From the NCBI GenBank assembly GCA_016808115.1, contig JAEQBH010000137.1, positions 434,001 through 498,000 on the forward strand: a stretch of 64,000 nt of DNA, given 5' to 3'. Both the position numbers and the translations under genes were made by a program. This DNA comes from Tetrastigma voinierianum (taxonomy: Eukaryota; Streptophyta; Magnoliopsida; Vitales; Vitaceae). Under the pieces are notes generated by a model. It was not told the DNA's origin. It saw only the letters and a program-made list of their open reading frames with translations, and did no database searches. Numbering within the stretch: the stretch's first letter is position 1; every line of letters begins with the position of its first letter. This document shows positions 1-11,939 of this stretch, piece by piece.

Positions 1-1
1 T

Positions 2-2536
2 GCTGCCTCAAAGAAAGATCCTGATCATCAATTCACTGTTTGGATTCAAAATGTCCGAGATCAAGCTTATGCCATCGAAGATGTTCTTGACCTGTTCAAG
101 CTCGATCAAGAATCAATCTGGCGCCGCTTCAAAAGGCGTCATTCTATCAACAACTTGATACAGAATATTGAGGAGAGTCTCCAAAGCATTCAGCGGACAA
201 AGGAGAGGTATCAAACCATGACCTTCACTAGAATCCGTTCAGCTAGCAACAACACGGACCATCACGTGAGAGTGGAACCTGCCGTCAACGGCAACCTTGA
301 TACTGTAGGCATTGAAGAGCCTACAGAAAAGCTCGCTTCTTGGGCTTCGGAGGAAGAAAAGCAGAGGCTTGAGGTTATGTTTGTGGTGGGGATGGCTGGA
401 TCGGGGAAGACGACTCTTGTCCGCAGCGTGTATGAGAAGGTGAAGCACGACTTTGAATCTCATGTCTGGATCACTGCTTCAAAGTCCAAAACCAAACTTG
501 ATATCTTGACTCTGTTGGTTGTGAAATTCGGTTGTCCGATCACCCAGCGAGCCGACGTGGTTGGTCTGACTCGTAAACTCCGAAAGCATCTCCTAAACAA
601 ACGGTATGTTATAGTTCTTGATGACTTATGGGTGAAAGAAGTGTGGGAGTCTGTTAAACTTGCCTTGCCAGATGGTAGGAACAGTAGAATAATCATCACT
701 ACAAGGAGAGGCGATATAGCTAATTCTTGCAGAGACGGTGATTCTATTGATATCCATAAGATTCAGCCTCTGTCACCGGAAAGGGCTGCAGAGCTTTTCT
801 GTCTCAAAGCTTTCTCAAGAAATGGCAGATGCCCTTCCGGCTTGGAGGAAGTCTCCAAATCCATCTTACAGAAATGTGATGGATTACCACTTGGGATTAT
901 CCAAATTGGTAGACTTTTGTCCATTAAACCTCTAACAAGAAATCAGTGGAAAATATTTCATGATAGTCTTGAGTCTGAACTGAGAAGCAATGGTGAGCTT
1001 TCAGATATTGTGAAAGTGTTGTCTGCAAGTTACAAGGATTTACCATACCATCTCAGGTATTGTTTCTTGTACATGAGCATCTTTCCTGAGACTAATCCGG
1101 TTAAGCGAAGAAGACTGGTTCGGCTATGGATAGCTGAAGGGTTTGTGATAGAGAAAAGTGGCATGACGCTTGAAGAGGTTGGGGAAGATTACCTGAAGGA
1201 GCTGATTGATAGGAACCTGATAAAGGCAAATGAATTGGATTTTGATGGACTGCCTAAAAGTGTAGGAGTTCACAGTCTCATGCTGAAGATGATTCTCCCA
1301 CTCTCACATGAGGAGAACTTTTGTACTGTTTGTTCAGGAGCAGGAAGAAACCTGACTGAGAACACCAGGCGCCTATCCATCCAGAAGGAAGATTTCGACG
1401 TGTCTCAGGACTTACCCCATGTCCGATCCTTCTTCAGTTTCGGTATAGGCAAGGTAAAGATTGGTTCCAATTTCAAACTAGTGAAGGTCTTGGACATACA
1501 GGGCACTCCTTTGGAAGAATTCCCAAATGTAATTACAGATCTTCTCCTGTTAAGGTACTTGAGCTTGAGGAACACAAATATAAAGAGCATTCCAAGGTCC
1601 CTGGGTGACCTTCGTCATCTTGAGACCTTGGATCTTAAGCAGACCCTGGTAACAAAAGTGCCCAAATCAGTCCTACAACTCGAGAAACTTCGCAATTTGT
1701 TGGTTTATCGATACAATTATATGGAAGGCGTCCCACCTTTTGATATAGTTCAGGGGTTCAAGGCACCAAAGAAGATCACTGCATTGAAGAACCTACAAAA
1801 GCTATCATTTGTAAAGGCGAGTGTGCAGAGCAGACTGAGTCGGCAGCTGAGAATGATTCAAGGGCTCGAAAATCTTACGCAGTTGAGGAAGCTGGGGGTT
1901 GTAGAACTAGCTAAAGAAGATGGGGCCAGCTTGTGCCACTCAATTGGGAAGATGCCGAATCTGCATTCTTTGAGTGTGACATCTCTTAGTATGGAGGTTC
2001 CTATTGAGCTTGATGCAATGACCAATAATCCACCAGCACTCCTTCAACGCCTGTACCTCAAAGGGCCATTGCTAAAGTTTCCTAGTTGGATATCTTCTCT
2101 ACACGACCTGGTGAGAATACGCCTAAAATGGTCTTCGTTAGCAGAAAACCCGATTGCAGCTCTCCAAAACCTCCCATATCTGGTTGAATTGCAGCTGCTT
2201 GATGCATTCACTGGAACCCAGTTGGGGTTCAAGTCCGGAAAATTTCGGCAGCTTAAGATATTAGACCTTCAACAGTTGGAACAGCTAAGCTCCATTGTAA
2301 TGGAAGAAGGCACATTGCCTTGTCTGCAAAAGCTAATCATAAGCCATTGCAGCAAGCTGGGGCAAGTCCCTGGAGGCATTGAGAATCTCATTCACCTCCA
2401 AATGCTTCTGCTCTACGATATGCCCGATCCATTTGTGACCAGGCTGAGGAGAAATGGCGGTCGATTGCGCCGTTTGGTTCAACATATTCCGTGTATTCAC
2501 TCATTTAAACAGCGTCAGTTGGAAGATCTTTCATGA
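2..2536 (+). CDS. CC-NB-ARC-LRR disease-resistance protein (RPM1-like CNL), 5' end outside window
   Basis: The reading frame is open from the window edge to a TGA at 2534-2536 (844 residues), so the true start lies upstream. Seen in order: the end of an Rx-type coiled-coil domain with an EDVLDLF motif (about residues 28-34 of the partial protein); P-loop GMAGSGKTT (130-138); kinase-2 YVIVLDDLW (202-210); RNBS-B IIITTR; GLPLG (294-298); RNBS-D CFLYMSIFPE (from 354); an MHD-position motif reading VHS (423-425); then leucine-rich repeats to the C-terminus. In this family the NB-ARC acts as an ATP/ADP switch and the protein is a cytoplasmic or membrane-associated immune receptor for pathogen effectors; that role is inferred from family. 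There is no internal stop or frameshift. Length and motif order are typical of RPM1-like CNLs, which usually have few introns. A diverged, broken tandem copy starts at 3863. The loss of Asp in MHD is the main oddity. Confidence 0.95.
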   Translation, partial: AASKKDPDHQFTVWIQNVRDQAYAIEDVLDLFKLDQESIWRRFKRRHSINNLIQNIEESLQSIQRTKERYQTMTFTRIRSASNNTDHHVRVEPAVNGNLDTVGIEEPTEKLASWASEEEKQRLEVMFVVGMAGSGKTTLVRSVYEKVKHDFESHVWITASKSKTKLDILTLLVVKFGCPITQRADVVGLTRKLRKHLLNKRYVIVLDDLWVKEVWESVKLALPDGRNSRIIITTRRGDIANSCRDGDSIDIHKIQPLSPERAAELFCLKAFSRNGRCPSGLEEVSKSILQKCDGLPLGIIQIGRLLSIKPLTRNQWKIFHDSLESELRSNGELSDIVKVLSASYKDLPYHLRYCFLYMSIFPETNPVKRRRLVRLWIAEGFVIEKSGMTLEEVGEDYLKELIDRNLIKANELDFDGLPKSVGVHSLMLKMILPLSHEENFCTVCSGAGRNLTENTRRLSIQKEDFDVSQDLPHVRSFFSFGIGKVKIGSNFKLVKVLDIQGTPLEEFPNVITDLLLLRYLSLRNTNIKSIPRSLGDLRHLETLDLKQTLVTKVPKSVLQLEKLRNLLVYRYNYMEGVPPFDIVQGFKAPKKITALKNLQKLSFVKASVQSRLSRQLRMIQGLENLTQLRKLGVVELAKEDGASLCHSIGKMPNLHSLSVTSLSMEVPIELDAMTNNPPALLQRLYLKGPLLKFPSWISSLHDLVRIRLKWSSLAENPIAALQNLPYLVELQLLDAFTGTQLGFKSGKFRQLKILDLQQLEQLSSIVMEEGTLPCLQKLIISHCSKLGQVPGGIENLIHLQMLLLYDMPDPFVTRLRRNGGRLRRLVQHIPCIHSFKQRQLEDLS

Positions 2537-3194
2537 CCATTGAACACTAGGGAGCAAGAAGCAGGTCTGAAGAAAACAGCAGGAAATCATCGTTTGGTTC
2601 TAGATTCCTCAATATGCATTGGTGGATTGCCATTTCGTTACTAGCATTACAGCATTTTCCTAGGAAACTATCTATCACATCTTCTTATGATCATCACAAT
2701 GTTAAATACTATAGAAGTTGTTTTATTAATAATATGATTACGTCCAATTGTAAATATTCACTTCAAGTGCTGTGCTCTGCATATGATTGGATTTTGATCT
2801 TGAAATAATATGAGGGGTTAATCTTAGTGCCCTTTTTCTTTTTTATTCATTTTTTTATATTAAAATTTTATACGTCTATACGTAGAACAGAAAAATAGGA
2901 GGGGAATATGGTTGAGAAGGCAATCCAGAGAACACCTATTTTAGGTAAGCCCAATGAATGTGGTAGGCAAGGCAATGTAAACTGTCTTTCTATGAAGGGA
3001 TTGGGCAGATTAGGGGATTAGGCTAACTGAGAAATGAAAAGCTTTTCTCAACCGTCAATGAAATAGTTTTGACCCATGGAGTCGTATTAGATTTGTGAGA
3101 AAATTTGGAAAATCTTTATTTCCTTTTCCTGATTGCTGCACGGCAGAGGAGACAAGGGTTAAGAAGTTGCCTTGAAGAAGCAGAGAAAAATATA
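2537..3194. other. Intergenic region downstream of the NLR gene
   Basis: AT-rich DNA between the two NLR copies. It should contain the 3' UTR of the upstream gene; an AATAAT-like sequence near 2804-2812 is a possible polyadenylation signal. No coding sequence is recognisable. Confidence 0.5.
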
Positions 3195-3526
3195 TGTTGA
3201 AATCAATGACACAATAATAAAATATGAAAACGAAGAGAAATACCAAGATTTACGTGGAAACTCTCGTAGAAAAAAACCATGGGTAGAGGAGAAAGTTTTA
3301 CTATGAATGTGAGAATAGTAGTCAAATAGAGAATAAACCCTAATATATTGATATGATAAAATTACCTGAGCAGAAAGGTTCATACTGCGAGAGCAAGCCC
3401 CTTTGCTACCACAATAGACCCCTATTTTTTTCTCAACTTTTCTATTCACAAAAGCCGCATCTCATACCTTTGGGTCGGATATAAGCTCAAAACCAAATTT
3501 GGATCACAAATCAACAATATTCAACA
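3195..3526. repeat. Possible short solo LTR or LTR-like insertion
   Basis: A segment of about 332 bp begins TGTTGAA and ends TTCAACA, a 7-bp terminal inverted repeat with the TG...CA ends typical of LTRs. Its interior has the phrase 'gatttacgtggaaa', which I associate with dispersed plant LTR sequences. The flanking 5-mers (atata and ggtac) do not match, so a target duplication is not supported. It lies about 340 bp upstream of the second NLR copy. Confidence 0.35.
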
Positions 3527-3650
3527 GGTACTAGAGAGGGCTATGAGCTTGGAAATAATCTAAAGTCTTCTCAATCAGGAAGACTTGGCTCTTGGAGACA
3601 AATGCATCTACAGTTAAATATGTAACATTGACCTAATTTGGATTGCCTAC

Positions 3651-3659
3651 TATATAAAC
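3651..3659 (+). promoter_or_regulatory. Candidate TATA box of the second NLR copy
   Basis: The sequence tatataaac lies about 205 bp upstream of the ATG at 3863, a reasonable distance for a plant TATA box with a 5' leader. A GA-rich leader (gagagagaaggagagagaga) immediately precedes the ATG. No expression evidence is available from the sequence. Confidence 0.4.
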
Positions 3660-3862
3660 AGAAACCTAGCTGAATGTTTCAAAATCTCTATAAGGTTAGA
3701 GAATGTTTATTTTAAAAAACAAAATAGTTATGAGACTTGGCAGGTTGGAGGGTAGATTTCCATGTATTGACTTGGTATATGGATCATTGGCAATAGCTCA
3801 CAATGAGTATCCTAATATTGTTGCACTAATTTGCAGATTAGAGAGAGAAGGAGAGAGAGAAC

Positions 3863-4953
3863 ATGGACGATGCAAAGATAGCTGGAGGAATTGTAGGTAG
3901 TACTTTGAGCTTGCTTCTGGTAAAACTTGATGCTTTTGCAACCAGCAGTGAGTGGAAATTGGAGGAGAATATCGGAGAGGCAGTCCGAAACTTGGAACGC
4001 GAGCTGCAGAGCATAGAGGCCCTCCTTAGAGATGGTTGTTCAAAGAAAGAGCGTGATCACCAATTCAGTGTCTGGATTCAAGATGTCCGGGATGAAGCTT
4101 ATGATATTGAGGATGTTCTTGACCTGTTCAGTCTTGACATGGCTAAAAAATCAGTGCGGCACCACTTGAAAATACATCACTCCATCAACAACAACTTGAT
4201 ACAGAAGATCAAGGATAGGCTGGAGACTTGAGCAGACAAAGGAGAGGTATAAAGGCTTGGTCACTACTTCAAATCTTAAAGATTTTAATAGAAAGGTTTG
4301 GCTGTTTAATTTCACATGGGGCAGACATGGTTGCTCTTACTCAAAGCCTGCAGGAAGTCCTACGTGACAAACGGTATGTTATAGTTCTTGAGGATTTATG
4401 GATACAAGATATGTGGGAATCCATTAGACTTGCATTGCCAGATGATGGTAAGGACTGTAGAATAATGATCACTACAAGGAGAGGGGATATCGCAAATTCT
4501 TGCAGAGATGATGATTCTATTCATGACCACAAGCTTCAGCCACTGTCACAGGAAAAGGCCGAGCAACTCTTCTATCAGAAAGCTTTCTCAAGAAATGGAG
4601 GAAGTCTCCAAATCCATCCTATAGAAATGTGATGGATTACCACTTGGAATTGTTGAGATTGGTAATTACCTCTTGTCAATTAAGCCTCCAGCTACATATC
4701 TGTGGCAAAAGTTACATGATAGCCTTGAGTCTGAATTGAGAAGCAGTGGTGAAGTTTCAAATATTACCACAGTGCTGTCTCCAAGTTATATGGATTTACT
4801 TCACCATCTTAAGCATTGTTTCTTGTACATGAGCATCTTTCCTGAGAATAACCCCGTTAAGCGAAGAAGACTGGTTCGGCTATGGATTGCTGAGGGGTTT
4901 ATAACAGAGGAAACAGGACAAACGCTTGACGAGGTCGTAAAAGAGTATCTCAG
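3863..4953 (+). pseudogene. NLR copy B, 5' half (CC plus truncated NB-ARC)
   Basis: A tandem duplicate of the gene at 2-2536, and clearly a pseudogene. It starts with an ATG in a good context (aacatgg) and encodes an Rx-type coiled-coil domain with the same EDVLDLF motif. It stops at 4229-4231 (TGA). Relative to copy A it lacks roughly 290 bp covering the P-loop, so the nucleotide-binding site is gone. NB-ARC similarity resumes near 4270 with kinase-2 reading YVIVLEDLW (one Asp changed to Glu). A 20-bp deletion near 4599 shifts the frame and removes part of the stretch before GLPL. Similarity continues through CFLYMSIFPE to about 4953 and then ends abruptly. The rest of the gene lies at 26599-26882 and 27315-27507. 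Confidence 0.93.
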
Positions 4954-5876
4954 AAGCCGTGTGCTCCTACCAAGGCAGAGGGGGCAATCGCCTCTGTGGC
5001 CCCACTCGCCCAAAATTCACTTTCAGGCAATATAAGCTTTGCCTTTCTTTCATCCCCATCCGCTCTAATCCGCCTTCCTCTTCCTGAGATTTACTGAGCC
5101 TCAATAATTTTTTTATATTTACTATTCTTTGGAGTCACAAGAGCTATATATTTTCGTGGTTTTTAAAAATTTTTTACATTGCGCTTGTGTCCCTATCTAA
5201 AATATTCATTTCTCAAGATTATGTTTTGCTCACAATGGTAAAAAGTAACCCGCAGTTACATGCAGATGGGTTGCTTTTCAAAGCATAATTAGTAAGGTGC
5301 TTTAACATTTATTTGCCTTTGCCTCACAATGGTTAAAAAGTAACTATGAGGACGGGCGGCTTTTAAAGAACACAAGGACTGATCATTGCAATTTCAATTA
5401 CGAAATTCCAAAGACCTTTGTAATGCATTTCCTATACCATTTGCATACCAAACAACTTTATATATATATATGATATCATTTTTTATTACTAATTATGTGT
5501 CTCAAAAGCATTGAAGGTAAGTTGTGTTGACCAACCTTTCGTTAAAGCAAACAAAAAAAAAAAAAAAAACTGAAGTCTTTGCCAAGGAACAAAAAAATCG
5601 GTTTTATTAGCCAATACATCGTCGATAAACATGGATTATGATCTTTTCTAGGATAATATTAATGAAATAAACGATGATATATTTTATCTTAAAATTTTAA
5701 TTTATTGAATTCAAATATTAAAGAATGTAAATAAAATGATATATATGGTTAAATAAATTTAAAATTAAAATGTTATAAAATAATTCTCCAAACAAGTATT
5801 TTCAATGACAAAAGTATAACCTAATGGTTCCTTCCCTCCAAACACCCGTTTCAAACGGGTTCCAAAACCCATGGGA
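4954..5876. mobile_element. Left part of an unclassified ~1.3 kb insertion in NLR copy B
   Basis: Copy B stops matching copy A at about 4953 and resumes at 26599. The CACTA element begins only at 5877, so this 923-bp stretch together with 26186-26598 belongs to an earlier insertion (about 1336 bp) into which the CACTA element jumped. The left end is GC-richer and the rest is AT-rich. An imperfect internal repeat occurs near 5229-5250 and 5322-5345 (cacaatggt(t)aaaaagtaac). No coding capacity or clear terminal repeats were found, so its class is unknown. Confidence 0.5.
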
Positions 5877-6110
5877 CACTATAAGAAAAAATGCAATTCT
5901 TGACATATATTATCTTGACTTATGACAATATATGTCAATATTGTGTATTTAAATTAGCAATTATGACATATACAAATTTACTAAAGCAATAATGACATAC
6001 ATAAAAAGTTGTTGTGTTGTTCCATGATTTGGGATGAGATGGAACCTTGACAAAAATTTATAAGTCACCATTAGTTAATATTTATATATGTCAAGGTACG
6101 TGAAAATAAT
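5877..6110. repeat. Left terminal and subterminal repeats of the CACTA element
   Basis: After the CACTA terminus, the motif (T)TGACATATA or its reverse complement TATATGTCA recurs several times (for example near 5903, 5932, 5963, 5991 and 6086). CACTA elements carry such clustered short motifs in both orientations near each end, where the element's TNPA-like protein is known to bind; that role is inferred here. Confidence 0.75.
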
Positions 6111-6120
6111 AATAACACAT

Positions 6121-6839
6121 GAATTTACTTCAATGTTTATGTGATTTATAATTATACAACATTTATAAAAAAAATTTGTACAAGTCTATATCTAGTTAAT
6201 ATGTTCATGTGAATTTAGCAAGCTATTGTTTTTAAAGTCTATAAAGATTGAGCTGGGGTATATTTAAAAATTTTACTTTTCATTTTTTTTTTCAACACTC
6301 AGCCTCTTGAAAATTTTGTGAATAGGAGGTTAATAATTGTTTGGTGAAAGCTTATTGATTATATATTAATCATTTATATTAATGTTAATATCACTTAAGG
6401 TTTTATTAAAGAATATAATATCAACATGAATTGAGGTTTTATTAAAAGGATATATTGTTTCACCTTAAGAGTTCTATTTACTTTTACAATTTTATTACTC
6501 CCAAAAATGTCTTTATAATATTTAAAAAAACTTTGGTTCTAAAAATTGTACTTATTACAAATAATTTTAGTGCTTACAATTAGGCATACACAAGATTAAT
6601 ATTTGGGAAAAATGTTACTATGAATTATAGTGAAATTGATTATCTTCAAAAAGACCATTAAAAAATACTTATTTATTTTTCTTTTTATTAAAATTTAATA
6701 ATTTTTATAAAATCATTTTTAATAGAATAATACATTAGAACTATTGTCATTTTAAAAATTACAAATAACTAAAGAGCATTTTTTCACTTTTACTTAATTT
6801 ATATGATTGGGATAAATCGCTTAAATGCATGTTCACATG

Positions 6840-6914
<75 letters not shown>

Positions 6915-8279
6915 TTCAAGACTTCAATTTCTATTTTTAACATGGAATTGACTTGTGGCCACTTCTAAGATCATTTTAAAAAACGAAAAATTACAAAAAA
7001 TATGAAAACTTCACATCTATATATATTGGTAAGGATGAACCTCTGTGACCTTTAAGATGATCAGGATATTTTACAACTTTGCTTTCAGGCCCTTATAATG
7101 AATAGTGGTTGTTCTGGGAAAGCCATTCCTGTACAAAAATAGAATTGTCATTCAGCCCAAAGGATGGCAAGCCCTTATAATAAATAGTGTTTGTTTTAGG
7201 AAAACCATGGGAACCCATCTTCCTACTGATTCAGAATAAGTCCATATTTTTTTTATCATGAGCTAACTGTACGGAAAGATGATACTCTGGTCATGGGGCA
7301 AGCTGTTTGATCCTAAAATCAGACCCACTTCATGATAAAGACGCAGATTTCCTGGCGATATGGCGGGTATCCATGTTTTCAATTATGACGGTTTGAAGTG
7401 TTATCGGGCATCCGCGTTATTGGCCATTGAGGATGGAAATCTATTTCTTGAAGGCTTATGCACTATAAAACTTGTCGGGCTTCAACAAGATTGTGTGGCA
7501 AAGGGAGATCCAGAATATGATAGTACATGATTTTTCATAGAAACATGGCCATAGAAATTAGATTTATCAACATGCAAGTGTATTGACATTGGTATAGCTT
7601 TTATATGAGCCTTTTTTTTTTTTTTTTTTGGATAGGCAAACAAATACTCTAACTAAAAAGGAGTCACAACATATGTACATCGCATAAGAGACACCAAAAT
7701 AGGAAACAACAACTCCCCAACTGCATGTGGTTATGGTGATCTCTTGGCCTTGTCCAATGGCATCCAACTGTACGTGGCCTTCAAAACATAGGGGCTCATC
7801 ATATAAAATTGCACTTGAATAGCTTCAGCAAGGGCACCGTAGCGTTCTTCAACACGCGCGACAAGAATTCTCATCCGAAACCATCAAGTAATGCTTCACC
7901 AATGCATCAATCGGGAGCAGGTATCCACATCTCACCCACAGAGGCATCCCACCAACTTTATCAAAAACACAAACCGAGTCTTGACAAATTTAAAGCACCT
8001 CTTAACTGGTACTCCCACAAGGGTAAAAAAAATCAAGTTCAGAGGCATCAAGTATGCTTCTTAAGTATCAAGTTCAGAGGTGAATTATACATCATTTATT
8101 CCCAAACGAAACCAAAGACTAAACATGGAAAGCATGCAAATAACTAGATTCGCTAATAATCTTATGGCCCTTGTCACCACACCAAACAACAAGCCACACC
8201 CAAGAATCAAAGATAAAAGAGAAAACAAAGTGATGACAATTGAAATGAACGGAACTACCGCCACATACCGAAAAGCCTC
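6121..8279. other. Non-coding AT-rich interior of the CACTA element
   Basis: No gene is recognisable. It contains the dinucleotide tract at 6844-6912 and two similar short segments near 7090-7130 and 7171-7210 (gcccttataat(g/a)aatagtg...). A run of about 18 T lies near 7613-7630. Confidence 0.5.
6844..6912. repeat. (AT)n microsatellite
   Basis: An uninterrupted AT dinucleotide tract of about 69 bp, likely to be length-polymorphic. Confidence 0.95.
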
Positions 8280-9990
8280 ATTTTCTGGACTCTTGATTCT
8301 TTCTCCCGCATTTGCCTCTATTCCGCTCCACTTCTCTTGCTCTCTCTCACAACTCGCCTCTCTTAAACTCCCACAAACTGTTAACTCTCCCTTCTTCTAA
8401 AAAGGCCTCCTTCCGGCTAACTTTACACATCAAGTTTTGTTGTCACCAATGGCCAACGATTTCATTCTTGATAACTGTTGAGAAAGCCAATGAAGTATTG
8501 TTGAAATCTTTGTTGCCATTAAAGTAGTTCCTTTCTTCACACTACACGGCGCAGGGGTCCGTCTATTTCCACCGAAATCGCTTTCTTCGACATCATTGTC
8601 GCCGCGGTGGTGGTGGCAGTGTCACGCTGCTGGTATTATTGGAAGAGGGACACAGAGCCGAAGACTTGGGGGCCAAGAATGGTGAGATTGGTTTTCGACC
8701 CGCACTCCATACCGAATCAAGGTAGGTCTGGCAACACGAGAAGCTAAATTGCCGGAGCTTCCACAGCTTTCACCGCCGCCATCTGCATATGCCGCTACGC
8801 ATTGACGGAACTACATCCTTACCGCACTCCATTTATTCCATCAGCCTCCTACACCTTCCTAGTTCCAGATCCATGACGTTCCTATAGTCAAATCCTCGAG
8901 ACCGAAACCCATAACCGATACAAAAGGGAAGCAAATCAAATTTCACCAATTCAAATCCAGAATCATAACTGTTATCAAAATAACAATCTCAAATTCCAAA
9001 ACCTACAAACGAATATGATCCCCAAAAAGAATATCCAAATCCAGGTAACAAAGCAAACTCATCAAACCCAAAAGTCATGAACATAATAAACCCATTTTTC
9101 TCAGTAAAATACAAAACTGCACGCTTGTTTTCAAACAAGTACACAGAAACCTCGCACAAATAAAAATAATTAGTATACACTGTCTCGAAATTTCAAGTTC
9201 AATTAACACAACATCATCTCAAAACATAAAGTTAGGTATCGTTTCTCGTAAATTACAGAAAAAATTTTACTCAATCTAATGAACATGAAAACATATCACT
9301 TTTCAAAGCCCTAAACAACAGTGTCTTGGCAGCTCTGAACTAGCCTACAATCATTTTTAGAAAGGAAATGATCCAGAAGACTTGCAAGAACCTGCAAAAT
9401 TGGGTATTGCTTATAAATCCCACCGTTAGTGGACCCAAAAGAGCTAGCCACACTCTTCCAAATTGAAAGAACAAGCTGAACGGAATGTGGAGGCCGCCAC
9501 CATATACTTCAAAATAATAGATTACGCCAAGCTCACGCAATCGTGTGCGTGAGCCCGCACTCTCCCATGCTTCGATGATCACAGCTTGAGCCTCGGCTTC
9601 GCTGCACCCACCACTCAATCCCAAGACCAAGCGACCGATGGTGTAGCCGTGTCCCACTCTCTTCCCCGTAATCCGCCAAAGAAACAAAAATCAAATCAAA
9701 TAAAACGAATATCCACAAACAAAAATCAAGACCACTCTGAGAGCTCTAAAGAGAGAGAGACCCAGTCCCGTAAGCAATACATCAACCTGCTCTTCCTCCA
9801 TTCTCGCACGGGTCTCTCTCGGAGCGTAATTATAAACCAAAGCTATTGGTCGCTTTTTATAGAAAGATAGTATGCTTCAAATTTGCTGAAACAAAGAAAA
9901 ACAGATTCAAAACCACTGAGAAAGAGAGAGAGAGGACGAGGGGGGGCTAAATAAAGAGAGAGAGAGAGAGAGTGACAAGAGAAATGAAAC
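8280..9990. other. Unassigned segment, possibly captured host gene fragments
   Basis: This stretch is richer in G+C than its surroundings and has gene-like traits on both strands. On plus, a CT-rich leader-like tract (about 8330-8400) is followed by a frame around 8560-8740 (…AFFDIIVAAVVVAV…). On minus, a CT/GA microsatellite-bearing leader (about 9990-9750) runs into frames around 9690-9340 (for example GHGYTIGRLVLGLSGGC). I do not recognise either product. CACTA elements are known to pick up host gene pieces, and this is the best candidate for such capture here, but homology has not been shown. Confidence 0.35.
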
Positions 9991-10351
9991 TGCTATTGCT
10001 ACAGAGAAAGTGTTTTCCAAAAGTGTTTTGAAAAGCAAAACAAAACACACTAAATCAAAATCATAGTAGTCGTTTCGAGCAAGAAATCGAAACAGATTAA
10101 AGTGTGTGATGCTCCACTCTCCGACACGCCCTCAGCCTTTTCGACGCCTAGCCAGCGGTTCGTATGAATGCGCAAGGTTTCTTCCTCCTCCTTCGCTGAC
10201 GCCACGGCACTTCCGAGATCACAGTGGCGCTTTTTCCTTCACACGCCTCGCCTACATGCTTATCTAGCACCGTTTGACAAGTCTACCTTCAAATACAGGT
10301 CTTGACAAGACCGTTAATACATTTCAGGGCCACCGCCACTCACGCCTCTGA

Positions 10352-10679
10352 CATCTTACTTTCTAAATTTTACTACAAAATTTTTTCTCAATTTTATATA
10401 AAAAAAGTTTCTTTAAATTCGAAAGAATCTACCTAAAATAATTTTCATTCCTAAAAAATCGAAAATATTTTCTTTACAAATTTCTAAAAATCGCTTTCTT
10501 TTTAATCTTAAAAATGCAAAAATCATTTTTCTTTAATTTAAAAACAAATCATCTTTTTTTAATTTAAAATTTTAATAAATTATTTTCAATTTCAAAAGTT
10601 TCAAATTTATTTTCCTTATATAAAAAATTTTTTAAAATTCAAATTTTCAAAATAACTTTATGATAATTTCCCAAATCAA
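10352..10679. repeat. Direct repeat, left copy (~330 bp) inside the CACTA element
   Basis: Aligns by eye along its length with 15867-16196 in the same orientation, from atcttactttcta to aatttcccaaatcaa. It is AT-rich with many T-runs and small indels between copies. It could be LTR-like or a duplicated segment of the element; no flanking target duplication was found. Confidence 0.75.
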
Positions 10680-11930
10680 GTATTCTTTTCAAATATTTAA
10701 ATTTCAAGTCATCTTTCCAAAGTGACATTCTTATTTTTTGAACCTAAAATCATATTTTCGTTTTCCAAAATTACCTTTATCAACTTGATTTCAAAATTCC
10801 AAGTTACGCTACTCTATAATTCCAATAAATGTACGACATGGAGTTGACTCATCGTGCAAATAACCACCCATGGTGAGGGGCCTGACATCTAAAGTATCCC
10901 TTCATTAAATAATTTGGCGCTTTGTTTATAATTTGGTTTTATATTTTAATCGTATCCTGAACCTTAACAAATAATCAATCCAAAGAAACATCTACCATAT
11001 TGATTAGCAACTTGTCCTACATCACTGGCTTGCACAACTCTATTTGACTCATGCTTTCAGATTTAAACATTGATCTGGCCGGAGTGATAACAACACCAAG
11101 AGAGAGAAACTAGTAAAGGCCTTTTTGGAGTAACCGGGATCTCAATGAGATCGAAGAGAGTATAAACGCATTATCCCTTTCGAGAACCCGATCATTGCTC
11201 GAGGTAGGCAGCCTAAGGATTAGAGGGAGAGCCAAGTTGGAATACAGCAGGCTATGGTTTCCGTGGTTGCATCGATGAACTCGACTGGAAATGACAACCC
11301 AAACATATGCCGAGCGCCATACAAACCTTGGGGACAAGGGAGAAGAAGGCAAGGCGACAGGCCTGATTGTCGAGATTTGAAAGGAAAAAACATGATCCTC
11401 CTTTTTCGCATCTAGTGGTGCCGATGATTGTGTTACGGAGAAACACCTCTAGAGAAGGGGAAGATGAAGGGTGACTAAGGAGATTAAGGCTAAATCAAGA
11501 TCCGAGGAAAAATGTCTGCACTCTACAAACCTTTTAAAATACTATTTAAACCATTATCTTTAATAAAATTATTTACGTATAAAAAAATCTTCATATGTGC
11601 ATGTTAACCTTAAAAATAAATAAAAACTTCATCAAACTGTACTACACGCTGGGAGGTGGGGTCCAAGATTTTGATTCAAGGGGAGCAAAAGTTAATGCTG
11701 AATTTAAGTGAGAGCAATGTTCAGTCTTTATTTACAAAACATAAAATTTTGATAAAAATGTTTCAATAAGGTACATGTAATTACATGGGAAGGACATCTA
11801 TACTATCCTTATCAAGACATCTCATCCACCTATTCAATATGACAATACATCTATCATTGAGTTTTGTGTACAAAAAGTTATTTAAACAAAAAATGAATAG
11901 ATTTCTTTTAAAAATATTATTAAATGAGTC
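10680..11930. other. Unassigned interior of the CACTA element
   Basis: No recognisable coding sequence. Short frames on minus around 11110-11446 overlap one another and match nothing I know. Confidence 0.4.
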
Positions 11931-11939
11931 TTCTTTTTC

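Noticed and set aside
1405..2232. Minus-strand open frames within the NLR gene
   Set aside because: Shadows of the strongly supported plus-strand coding sequence.
3703..3900. Open frame starting upstream of the second NLR copy
   Set aside because: It overlaps the NLR start in another frame, has no similarity to the family and lies in the leader region.
8560..8740. Idea of a cytochrome P450-like N-terminus (hydrophobic stretch then WGP)
   Set aside because: Only a short hydrophobic segment with no P450 motif; not enough to name a family.
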